From positions 1,629,625 to 1,693,624 of the forward strand of contig NZ_JH165054.1 of the NCBI RefSeq assembly GCF_000227295.1: a DNA stretch of 64,000 nucleotides. Direction: 5' to 3'. Source of the stretch: Cutibacterium avidum ATCC 25577 (lineage in GTDB: Bacteria; Actinomycetota; Actinomycetes; Propionibacteriales; Propionibacteriaceae). Positions 26,865-34,396 of this stretch are shown piece by piece. Position numbers and translations under genes: made by a program. The notes under the pieces are model-generated. The model made no database searches. It saw only the letters and a list, made by a program, of their open reading frames with translations, and had not been told where the DNA came from. The stretch's first letter is position 1. Every line of letters begins with the position of its first letter.

Positions 26865-27671
26865 GTGTCAATCGTGCAAGCCGTCCAAGCTGTTCTCATC
26901 GCCATCGTCCTCGTGGGATGGATCGCTTATCTCGTCCCCACGGTCGTCAATCGTCGACGTTCCCAAGAGGTGTCTGATGACAGGCACGAAGACTTCCCGG
27001 ACACCATGAACGTGGTGTCCCGAGGCTTTTGCACAGTTACCCCTGACAAGACCGAGGACGGCCCCGAGGTGGAGCTGTCCACCCCGTACACCAGGTCGTA
27101 CGCCCGTCGTGACTTGAGGCGGTCCTGGGCGGTGGCTGCCAAGCGTCGGATGGCGACGATGTTGGTGCTGTTGAGCTTGACGGTGCTCTTCATGGTGCTT
27201 GCCATCGCCGACGTCACTCCGTGGTGGCTGGTGGCGGTCTTCGCCCTTCTGCTGGTCGGGTTCTTCGCCCTGGCGCGGTGGTCCGTGGTGGAGATGACGA
27301 AGCGTTTTGATCGTCGTTATGCCCTCATCGACAGGGGATGGGACGAGGAGACCATTGTCTTGGAGGTGAAGACGGAGCCCTTTCGCACCGACGACGAGCC
27401 CACTTCCTGGACCATCGACCTCGACCGTCCGGTGACGGCCCCGGAGGGCTCGCTGTGGGACGACGTCGTCGTCACTGCTCCCACCTATGTCTCGACGCCG
27501 TTGAGCGCCCGGACCGTTCGCACCATCGACCTCTCCGCTCCCGGCCCGGTTCCTGGCCAGGTCGACACCCCCGTCGTCGCGGAGAAGCCGGTCGAGGCCT
27601 CCGACGACGAGCAGGCTGTCTCGGAGGTCAATGAGGGGCCATCGGGGATTGCTCGAGTTGCGTCGGCCTGA
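26865..27671 (+). CDS. glpR: GlpR/SepX-like membrane protein
   Basis: A 268-residue membrane protein. The first helix is at residues 8-30 (VLIAIVLVGWIAYLVPTVV), ending in a basic NRRRS. A cytoplasmic linker (near 35-95) and two closely spaced helices (near 98-140) follow, then a long acidic cytoplasmic tail. This is the layout of corynebacterial GlpR and Streptomyces SepX, which link the gephyrin-like Glp to the divisome. GTG at 26865 was chosen by the short N-terminal tail typical of the family. The tail is Pro/Glu/Val-rich and probably disordered. Confidence 0.8.
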   Translation: MSIVQAVQAVLIAIVLVGWIAYLVPTVVNRRRSQEVSDDRHEDFPDTMNVVSRGFCTVTPDKTEDGPEVELSTPYTRSYARRDLRRSWAVAAKRRMATMLVLLSLTVLFMVLAIADVTPWWLVAVFALLLVGFFALARWSVVEMTKRFDRRYALIDRGWDEETIVLEVKTEPFRTDDEPTSWTIDLDRPVTAPEGSLWDDVVVTAPTYVSTPLSARTVRTIDLSAPGPVPGQVDTPVVAEKPVEASDDEQAVSEVNEGPSGIARVASA

Positions 27672-27706
27672 GCACGGTTCCGACAGTCGCCAGATGAGGT
27701 GGCACA

Positions 27707-28738
27707 ATGACACCTGTGTTGTCCGGTCTGACGCTGTGCGCGGTGCTTGCCGCGGTCATTCTCCTCGTCTCGGGCGTCAGCAAGGTTCAGTCTCGTGACA
27801 CTGTCGGCGACGCCCTCGACGCACTTGGCCTTCCCGGTTCGCAACTGCCGTCGGGAGTGCTGTCCATGCTGCCGTGGGCAGAGATCGTGCTTGGTGCCCT
27901 GCTGCTCATCGTCGGTGGGGTGTTCGGCATCATCGTCGCCTCCTGCGCCGTCGCGCTGTTCTGCCTCTATCTCGTCATCATCATTCGGGCAGTCGTGACG
28001 ATCCCGGATCCGGTGGACTGCCATTGTTTTGGTGATCTTGCCCCCGGTGACATCGGAGCTCGAACCATCGTCCGCAACGTCTTGCTCGTCGCTGCGTCGG
28101 TGTTGGCCCTCATCGCGGCCACTGACGATCGTCGTCCGGCCATCGAGAGGATCGTCAAGGCCTCAGCCGGTGACCTGTGGTGGTGGCTTGCCGCTGTGCT
28201 GACGGTCGTTGTCGTCGCGACGGTGCTCTACCGCCCGGTCGATGATGTGGCCGAGGAGGACGACGCCGAGGAGATCGCCGACTATGAGTCGGTGCCGATT
28301 CCGCTGGCATCGGTGACGGATGCCGAGGGACGCACCACCACCCTGCGTGGCCTGGTGGCGCAGCGCCCGGTTCTGCTGATCTTCGTCTCTCCCGGTTGCG
28401 GTCCGTGCGAGAGAGTCATGACGAAGGCTCCGGGATGGATGATGCTGTTGCCCGAGGTTGACGTGCGATGCCTGGTGACGAGCGAGTCTGTTCGCGAGGC
28501 ACTGCCGGAGTCGCTGCGTCCACTGTCCTTGGTTGACAAGGACGGGTCCACGAACCTGGTCTTCGAGGTTCATGGGTACCCGACGGCGTGGTTGCTGGGT
28601 GTGGATGGTCGTATTGCAGGTGGACCGCAGAAGGGTCCGTCGAACATCGAGATGATGGTTCAGGATATGCGCGCCGTCCTCGACGACGTCGCCAGCGAAC
28701 AGGGACAATCCGGGGCTGACGAGGTCCTTGTCGACTGA
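27707..28738 (+). CDS. MauE-like membrane domain fused to thioredoxin-fold domain
   Basis: A 343-residue protein. Residues 1-175 form a four- or five-helix MauE/DoxX-like membrane domain with a CHC motif (C105 and C107, in DCHCFGDL). Residues about 200-330 form a thioredoxin-like domain with SPGCGPCERV (C231, C234). In MauE families the membrane cysteines exchange electrons with periplasmic or cytoplasmic thiol proteins. The fusion suggests an electron relay across the membrane, which is inference. ATG at 27707 overlaps nothing upstream; glpR ends 35 bp before. It ends just before tRNA-Ala. Confidence 0.83.
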   Translation: MTPVLSGLTLCAVLAAVILLVSGVSKVQSRDTVGDALDALGLPGSQLPSGVLSMLPWAEIVLGALLLIVGGVFGIIVASCAVALFCLYLVIIIRAVVTIPDPVDCHCFGDLAPGDIGARTIVRNVLLVAASVLALIAATDDRRPAIERIVKASAGDLWWWLAAVLTVVVVATVLYRPVDDVAEEDDAEEIADYESVPIPLASVTDAEGRTTTLRGLVAQRPVLLIFVSPGCGPCERVMTKAPGWMMLLPEVDVRCLVTSESVREALPESLRPLSLVDKDGSTNLVFEVHGYPTAWLLGVDGRIAGGPQKGPSNIEMMVQDMRAVLDDVASEQGQSGADEVLVD

Positions 28739-28790
28739 GTCACGTCCGTGGCGCGGGTCGCCCGGATGTGGTAGCGTAACCGCGTTGTTG

Positions 28791-28866
28791 GGGGCATTGG
28801 CGCAGTTGGTAGCGCGTCTCGTTCGCAATGAGAAGGTCAGGGGTTCGAATCCCCTATGCTCCACCA
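28791..28866 (+). tRNA. tRNA-Ala (CGC)
   Basis: The 76-nt gene includes an encoded CCA. Acceptor GGGGCAT pairs with ATGCTCC (one G-T), anticodon stem TCTCG/TGAGA encloses loop TTCGCAA (anticodon CGC), and T arm AGGGG-TTCGAAT-CCCCT is canonical. An AT-richer accessory region begins directly behind it. Confidence 0.95.
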
Positions 28867-28872
28867 GTAGTT

Positions 28873-28912
28873 AGGGCCACTTTCACGGCGTTATGCCTAG
28901 TCAGGTGGCCCT
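28873..28912 (+). terminator. rho-independent-like terminator after tRNA-Ala
   Basis: AGGGCCAC at 28873-28880 pairs with GTGGCCCT at 28905-28912, followed by TTCT. The loop is 24 nt. The position right after the tRNA and the short T tract support termination. Confidence 0.6.
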
Positions 28913-29251
28913 TTCTCATGCCTGAACCAGGTGGCACATGGTGACATGGTGTGACTCCGAGTGCCGCTATGTGTCTGTTCCGGGTACGCGCTGACTAGGG
29001 GTTGAGCATGTGGGGACCAGGATGATCGGTACCCAGACTGTACCGGCGCGCATACCCCCTGCCGGTATAGGGCTGCCATGCTGGCATTGACCGGGACCTC
29101 ATAGTCACAACCTAAACGCTCATTTTTTATGATTGAGTCTAGCAATCCCTTGACGGTAACGGCAGGTGGTGGAATAGCTATGGATGTCAGCAAGAGAAAC
29201 CCCCGCGAGGCGGCAACCTCCGGGGGCACGGACAGAGAAAGGAGCTCTGAC
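28913..29251. other. island leader region without a supported gene
   Basis: No convincing gene was seen between the tRNA terminator and the first small island gene. It holds repeated palindromic halves: CGGTAC (29027-29032) with GTACCG (29040-29045), and TACCGGC (29041-29047) with GCCGGTA (29061-29067). A possible promoter is TTGACG at 29150-29155 with a weak -10 near 29173-29180. A strong hairpin, 29200-29226, lies in the leader of the next gene. Confidence 0.4.
29200..29226 (+). promoter_or_regulatory. strong leader hairpin upstream of small island gene
   Basis: CCCCCG (29200-29205) pairs with CGGGGG (29221-29226) and GAGG (29207-29210) with CCTC (29217-29220), leaving one bulged C and a six-base loop CGGCAA. 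No T-run follows, so it is more likely an attenuator or a stabilising 5' structure than a terminator. AGAAAGGAG of the downstream gene starts about 10 bases after it. Confidence 0.5.
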
Positions 29252-29404
29252 ATGACCAAGCATACCTGCACCACCCGCGACGGGGCCATTCAGCGCGAGA
29301 TCATCGAACCCATCGAGGCCAGCGGCGTGATCGGGGATGACGACGAGGGTTACGTCTACACGGTGGAGCACAATGATTTTGGGCCTCGGTGTGGAACCAC
29401 ATGA
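29252..29404 (+). CDS. 50-residue hypothetical protein of the tRNA-Ala island
   Basis: The ATG at 29252 is preceded by AGAAAGGAG at ideal spacing. The product is 50 residues, acidic in the middle (EASGVIGDDDEGYVY), with two cysteines and no membrane segment. The frame continues upstream through the leader hairpin, but the ribosome site marks 29252 as the start. Size, strong leader and position resemble small genes of actinobacterial phages and integrative elements. Function is unknown. Confidence 0.55.
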   Translation: MTKHTCTTRDGAIQREIIEPIEASGVIGDDDEGYVYTVEHNDFGPRCGTT

Positions 29405-29477
29405 TCGAGGACTGAGGCAACTACTCAACCGATCCGGGGCGGTGACGCCCCGACCATCACGAAAGGACGTTGTTGTT

Positions 29478-29927
29478 ATGGCTCGAACGACGATTCATGC
29501 TGCGATCCAGGATGATCTGGTTGAGTGGGTCACTCGGCGCGAGGCCCTGAGGGGTGAGGCGAGGACGCTGGGGCGGGCGGCTATCTCGGAGCTGCGAACG
29601 TTCAAAGATCTGCTTGATGCTGAGTTGGCGCGGACGCGCTGGAGTTTGGCGGAGTTGGAGGTTCTGGCTCGGTCAACGATGGGAACGTCGCCTAGGCCGG
29701 CCACGGCGAGCTCGCCCGGCGCGATGTTCGGAGCGGTCCATGAGGCTCGACGGTTAGGTGATGTGCCCGACGATGAGACCACGGCTGTACTGCTGGGCAA
29801 ACTCGCCGACCTGGGCCCCACTGCCGACATGGCGTTGGAGTACGCGGCGGCCGCATGGTGGGCCGACCACCATGAGCACACCGCACTGGACTGGGAATCC
29901 GTCGGCGTCAGAGTGATCACGGACTGA
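29478..29927 (+). CDS. 149-residue hypothetical protein of the tRNA-Ala island
   Basis: Start ATG at 29478, with AAAGGA about a dozen bases upstream. The product is a helical soluble protein (TIHAAIQDDLVEWVTRREAL, then SELRTFKDLLDAELARTRW), probably with a coiled coil in the first 75 residues. The C-terminus has AAAAWWADHHEH. I do not recognise the family. It is preceded by the 50-residue gene and followed by a broken reading frame, so it may belong to a decaying mobile element. Confidence 0.6.
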   Translation: MARTTIHAAIQDDLVEWVTRREALRGEARTLGRAAISELRTFKDLLDAELARTRWSLAELEVLARSTMGTSPRPATASSPGAMFGAVHEARRLGDVPDDETTAVLLGKLADLGPTADMALEYAAAAWWADHHEHTALDWESVGVRVITD

Positions 29928-29930
29928 CCA

Positions 29931-30150
29931 ATGAGCCGCAAGCCTAGATGGGGCGCGTTGGCGTGGCCTGGTATTTGTCGGGCCACAGCCGCCCATCTGC
30001 GATGAGCGCGTCAGAGTCGCCGCGGCACGGTGGCTGCTGCCAGCCCTGGACGCGATCGCGGACGCCCTGGCCGACTTTACACTTGAGGTTGCCGCCCTAG
30101 ACCTGACATCCTCATCACACGACTCACACACCTACCGACAGGGAGCGTGA
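29931..30150 (+). pseudogene. possible frameshifted small gene
   Basis: ATG at 29931 opens a 24-codon frame (MSRKPRWGALAWPGICR) that stops at 30003-30005. The +1 frame then continues with plausible coding character (VAAARWLLPALDAIADALAD) to a TGA near 30150, but has no start of its own. A single indel near 30000 would join them. No family was recognised. This could also be chance. Confidence 0.3.
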
Positions 30151-30288
30151 CCACATCAGCCGCACAGCAGCGGCATAACAAGGGGGTAGGAATACCCGAG
30201 AATCGCAACCCCACCGCTAGTAGCAGAGACTGGGGCGGGGCGTAAGGGGGTTGTCGTACGGGCACCCTCGAAAAGATTGGACCGGGTT
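30151..30288. other. non-coding stretch with short hairpins
   Basis: No supported gene was seen here. A short hairpin GGGTA-GGAA-TACCC lies at 30184-30197, and CAACCCC (30206-30212) pairs with GGGGTTG (30247-30253) across a 34-base loop. Nothing else recognisable was found; it joins the broken small gene to the HNH remnant. Confidence 0.35.
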
Positions 30289-31328
30289 ATGGAGTGGCTA
30301 ATTGTAATCATTGTGATTGTGGTAGCGGTCGTACCAATTATTAACTTTTGGTATGAATTCGCCGCTATCGTTGGCGCCTAACTCGTTTATCGAATTATAC
30401 GGTACGGCACGATGGTCCATTACTTCAAGTCGGACAAGTTTCTCTCTCGAGTTAACCAAGTTGAGGAGATTGTGAACGAGCACAACGATATCGTTCAATA
30501 TGTCGCTGAACTCAACGGTGATGGCTCCCTTGAGGTTGGCATGCAAAAACTGGCGGGAATGCCCATTTTGCCACAACCGAGAACATAAGCCGCCATGCAA
30601 CCGACGTGACCGGAACGTCGCTCACCTGTCTGAGGTGAACGTTCATAACTGCTCTCTCTCCAGGTTATGAGGAAGGCAACCGAGGACCCCATCAAGTACC
30701 TCATCAAGTACTTCGGGATTAGCACTACCGAGGACGAAGTGAGGCGCTTAGAAGGAATAGCAGATCGCATGTCGAGGTTAGAGAACGCTGTCGACAATCT
30801 GCACGAAAGCGAGCAAGCGATCGAGACTGACCTCACGCCTCCAAAGTTCATCCTCAAGCACTACCGCAAAGAGTTCATGGATAAAGTAGGCATCGATCTA
30901 TCTCCAGCTGCTGTCCCTTATTCTGAATACAGGTTTGAGTATGTCAGTGCTGGCGGAACAGCAGTCAGAAGACTGACATTAAAGTGACTACCGATGTCAT
31001 GGATGAACTGATATCGGCGGTATCGGATAAAGTGAAGTACCGAGCGAGTGTAGCTGGTCAGCGAGCCTTGATGACATCAGCTGTTCGTGAGCGCATTAAG
31101 TCTCGGGATAACTACACATGCAGGAGCTGCGGGGTCTCGCTCAGCCAAGAGCCTCACCTGCTCCTTGAGGTTGACCACATTCTCCCCGTCTCCGAGGGTG
31201 GCTTGTCGGTTGATGACAACCTTCAAACACTCTGCTGGAGATGCAACAGGTCGAAATCGAACAAGCTGCCAGTAATCGAAGGTCACCAACTGGCTGGCGT
31301 CGATGATGGGGAGCCACATCCGGCATGA
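30289..31328 (+). pseudogene. fragmented membrane-anchored HNH endonuclease gene
   Basis: Four pieces reconstruct one protein of a known layout. Frame 1 at 30289 gives a membrane helix (MEWLIVIIVIVVAVVPII) ended by TAA at 30379. The same frame resumes with a coiled-coil part (FLSRVNQVEEIVNEHNDIV). The reading then moves to frame 2 around 30560-30655 (RRDRNVAHL), back to frame 1 (DPIKYLIKYFGI to FEYVSAGG), and to frame 3 (VAGQRALMTS, CRSCGVSL, LLLEVDHILPVSEGGLS, LQTLCWRCNRSKSNK), which is the HNH nuclease core with zinc cysteines. The last two pieces overlap GTGA at 30984 and could still be translated. GC is clearly lower than in the flanks. Confidence 0.7.
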
Positions 31329-31706
31329 ATCAACGGATCCGGCTGCATTATCAGCCCAGTGAAGCCAGGCACATCCGAGCAACCAGGGGTCAAACGGACA
31401 TAACAGCCTGGCCCCTGACGTCGTCGTTCGCAGGGGATGTCATATCCCATGGCCATGATTGAGGCATGGATCATACTTGGCGACGACGCGCGACCTCGCT
31501 GACTGGCGGCTCGACTGGTAGCGCCTGCCTCACGGCGTTGATGTTAATATCTAGAGCGCACTCCAGCTCAAGCGTGCCTTAGTCCACGGGAAGAGTTCCG
31601 TCCGATCAGTGGGTGCTTTGCGCTTCAGATTGAGGCGAATGAGTCGGATCTCACCGTCACCGGGTGTGACCCATTCCTCTTTGTCACACCCCGTGCAGAA
31701 GTCAGG
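31329..31706. other. right edge of the tRNA-Ala island, no gene seen
   Basis: No frame here has a convincing start, ribosome site or recognisable product. It contains a 9-bp inverted repeat GGGTGTGAC (31662-31670) / GTCACACCC (31683-31691) just beyond the corA stop, a possible corA terminator although no T-run follows. I searched by eye for a second copy of the tRNA-Ala 3' end and found none. Confidence 0.45.
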
Positions 31707-32795
31707 TCACAGCCAGTTCTTCTTGTGGAAGATCACGTACAGGATCACACCGCTGGCCACCATGCTGAGCAGACAGTAGAAGTATCCGTATCTCCAGTGC
31801 AGTTCTGGCATGTAGTCGAAGTTCATGCCGTAGATTGAACCGATGAGGGTGGGCACGACGAGGATGGCCGCCCATCCGGAGATGATCTTGACGTCCTCGT
31901 TGGAGCGTTGGTCGACCAGCGTCGCATTGACCGTCAGGATCTGGGTCAGCAGTTCTCGAATGTCAGTGATCTGGGAGGAGATCCGGGCCAGGTGGTCGGC
32001 GACGTCAGCCAGATAGGCCTGCAGCTCGGGTGGCACCTGATGCTTGGCGGACCCGGCGCGCAGGGCAGCGATGATCGGGATGAGCGGGTTGGTGGCGTGC
32101 TGCAGGTCGATGGCCTCACGAGACAGGCGGTAGATACGTTCGGGGGCTGCGGAGTCCCCACTGAAGACCTGCCTCTCGATCTGTTCGATGTCGAACTGGA
32201 TGCCGCTGATGACGGGGAAGGTCTGGTCGACGACGCCGTCGAGGATGGTGTAGAGCACCGACTCCGGACCGTGGCGCAGCAACTCCGGGTCACTGGGAAG
32301 ACGCGGGGTCCACCTCAGGCTCGACAACTCGTCAGGGATGCGCTGCACGATGACGACGACGCAGTTGCGCTGCTTGATGACCTCGGCCTCGACGAAGGCC
32401 ACATCCTCCATCGAGTCGATGTAGAACGGCGGGTGCAACACCAGGAACAGGGCATCCCCGTGGCGTTCCAGCTTGGGACGCTGGTGGCCTTCCACCAGGT
32501 CCTCGGTCAGCAGTGGATCGAGGCGCATGAGGTCGACAAGGCGCTTGATCTGGGTCCGGTTCGGACTCTGCTCGACGATGATTCCCAGACGCTCGGGGTG
32601 GCCGTCCAGCCAGGACAGCGTCGTCTCGACGTCAGCCTGGTGTTCCGGGTCGGCTGGGACTCCCTGCTCGAACCACTTGATGTCGACGATGCCGGGTTTC
32701 GTGTCGGCGATTGGTCTGGTTGCCAATGGTGATGCGCCACCATGGGTGCGCGCACTCGTCGTGGCACCGTTCCTTGGCTGGGGTGTTGCTGCCAT
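31707..32795 (-). CDS. corA: CorA-family magnesium/divalent cation channel
   Basis: A 362-residue membrane protein forming pentameric channels for Mg2+ or Co2+. The large N-terminal cytoplasmic domain (residues 1-300) ends in the long stalk helix. The first membrane helix carries the selectivity motif YGMNF near 325-329, and a second helix runs to a basic KKNWL end. The start at 32795 includes a Ser/Thr/Ala-rich N-terminal tail; a later start is possible. It lies at the right edge of the accessory island, downstream of the permease gene on the same strand. Confidence 0.93.
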   Translation of the reverse strand: MAATPQPRNGATTSARTHGGASPLATRPIADTKPGIVDIKWFEQGVPADPEHQADVETTLSWLDGHPERLGIIVEQSPNRTQIKRLVDLMRLDPLLTEDLVEGHQRPKLERHGDALFLVLHPPFYIDSMEDVAFVEAEVIKQRNCVVVIVQRIPDELSSLRWTPRLPSDPELLRHGPESVLYTILDGVVDQTFPVISGIQFDIEQIERQVFSGDSAAPERIYRLSREAIDLQHATNPLIPIIAALRAGSAKHQVPPELQAYLADVADHLARISSQITDIRELLTQILTVNATLVDQRSNEDVKIISGWAAILVVPTLIGSIYGMNFDYMPELHWRYGYFYCLLSMVASGVILYVIFHKKNWL

Positions 32796-32827
32796 AGATC
32801 GCCTCCTCCGTCATCTGGGCCGCAAGC

Positions 32828-34312
32828 CTACTGCGTACGGCGTCGATCTCCCTCGTGACGACGACGGTCGTCGGGGGTGTTGTCGTCAACGTACATGCCA
32901 GGAGTGTCGAGGATGATGTTCGTGCCTCCGGCCGCGTCGGACAGCTCGTTGGGTGCCAGCCACTTGGCGAGGTGATAGACGCCGACGGTGACGATGGTGC
33001 CCAGGGCGATGCCGCCCAGGGTGAAGGAGTCGCTGAACTTCAGCGAGACGTCACCGACGCCGATAATGATGCCGGCTGCCACCGGGACGAGGTTCACCGG
33101 ATTGCCGAAATCGACGTTGTTCTCCTTCCAGATCTTGGCGCCCAGAAGGCCAATCATGCCGTAGAGGACGACGGTGATGCCGCCCAGTACCCCACCGGGA
33201 GTCGCCGAGATGACGGCACCGAACTTGGGGGAGAAGCCGAACAGGATCGCCACGATCGCAGCCACCACATAGGCGGCCGTCGAGTACACCCTCGTTGCCG
33301 CCATGACGCCGATGTTCTCCGAGTAGGTCGTCGTCGGGCCCGCACCGAGGAAGGTGGCCAGTATGGAGGTCGCACCGTCAGCGGCGACCGCCCGCCCGAC
33401 CTGATGATCAAGGTCCTTGCCGGTCATCTCGGCAACGGCCTTGACGTGACCGGTGTTCTCGGCGATGAGGGCGATGACGACCGGCAGGGCCAACAGGATG
33501 AAGGCCAGGTGGAAGGCAGGCAGGTGGAACCCAACGACGTTGGTGGCCGCGTAATGGGATCCGTTCTGGGCCTGGGGCAGGTACTTCCAGGTGTCCAGGT
33601 TCGTCACCGGGGGCAGGCCGATCCATGCTGAGTCATGCACGGCTGACCAGTCCACTCGTGGGGCGACGGTGCCATCGGCGTGATGAAGCGGACCGAACAC
33701 CAGATCCTCGATCCACGACAACACGTAACCGATGACCAGGGCCAGGAAAATGGCGATGCGGGAGATGAATCCGCGCGGTCCCACCGACAGTGCGATGACG
33801 AGCAACATGACGATGAGCGCGGTCCACTGATCGGTGGGCCAATAGGTCTTGGCAACCACCGGAGCGAGGTTGAAGCCGATGAGCATGACGACGGCGCCAG
33901 TCACCGTCGGAGGCAGCACCTTGTGCACCACCCGCGAACCAGCTGCCTGGATGATGATGCCGCAGATGAAGAGGGTCAGGCCCACGCACAACAGTGCGCC
34001 CGAGACGTCATTCGGCTTGCCGCCGGATGCGTAGATGGCCGTCGCCACGCCGGGGAAGGCTGCCGAGGAGCCGAGGTAGGACGGCACCTCATGCTTGGTC
34101 ACGAAGATGAAGACGAGGGTCGCGATACCCGACATCATCACTGCCAGCTGCGGGTTGAGGCCCATGAGGACGGGGAAGACGAAGGTCGCCCCGAACATCG
34201 CCACCACGTGCTGGGCTCCCAGCCCGATGGTTCGTCCCCATCCGAGTCTCTCGTCGGGAGCCACCACCTCACCTGGTTCCAGTACACCGCCGTTGTGCAG
34301 TTTCCAGATCAT
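32828..34312 (-). CDS. uracil/xanthine permease (NCS2 UraA-like)
   Basis: A 494-residue polytopic transporter of the nucleobase-ascorbate family, distinct from the AzgA-type gene at 7852. The N-terminal GLGAQHVVAMFGATFVFPVL, the ALIAENTGHVKAVAEMTG segment and the GAGPTTTYSENIGVMAATRV segment match uracil permease UraA. The C-terminal 30 residues are charged and disordered. It starts 84 bp from the divergent end of pmt and precedes corA by 32 bp. It probably imports uracil for salvage, and xanthine cannot be excluded. Confidence 0.9.
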   Translation of the reverse strand: MIWKLHNGGVLEPGEVVAPDERLGWGRTIGLGAQHVVAMFGATFVFPVLMGLNPQLAVMMSGIATLVFIFVTKHEVPSYLGSSAAFPGVATAIYASGGKPNDVSGALLCVGLTLFICGIIIQAAGSRVVHKVLPPTVTGAVVMLIGFNLAPVVAKTYWPTDQWTALIVMLLVIALSVGPRGFISRIAIFLALVIGYVLSWIEDLVFGPLHHADGTVAPRVDWSAVHDSAWIGLPPVTNLDTWKYLPQAQNGSHYAATNVVGFHLPAFHLAFILLALPVVIALIAENTGHVKAVAEMTGKDLDHQVGRAVAADGATSILATFLGAGPTTTYSENIGVMAATRVYSTAAYVVAAIVAILFGFSPKFGAVISATPGGVLGGITVVLYGMIGLLGAKIWKENNVDFGNPVNLVPVAAGIIIGVGDVSLKFSDSFTLGGIALGTIVTVGVYHLAKWLAPNELSDAAGGTNIILDTPGMYVDDNTPDDRRRHEGDRRRTQ

Positions 34313-34396
34313 GGGCGTCCTTCCGGGTCGGTTCCCTTCCGGACCCTCAGCGTATCGGTCCGACGAGCAGACCCCGCCGGGCGTCCAATGGCCGAC

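Noticed and set aside
28837..31706. Second copy of the tRNA-Ala 3' end as an attachment site
   Set aside because: I looked for the TTCGAATCCCC stretch at the right edge of the island and did not find it.
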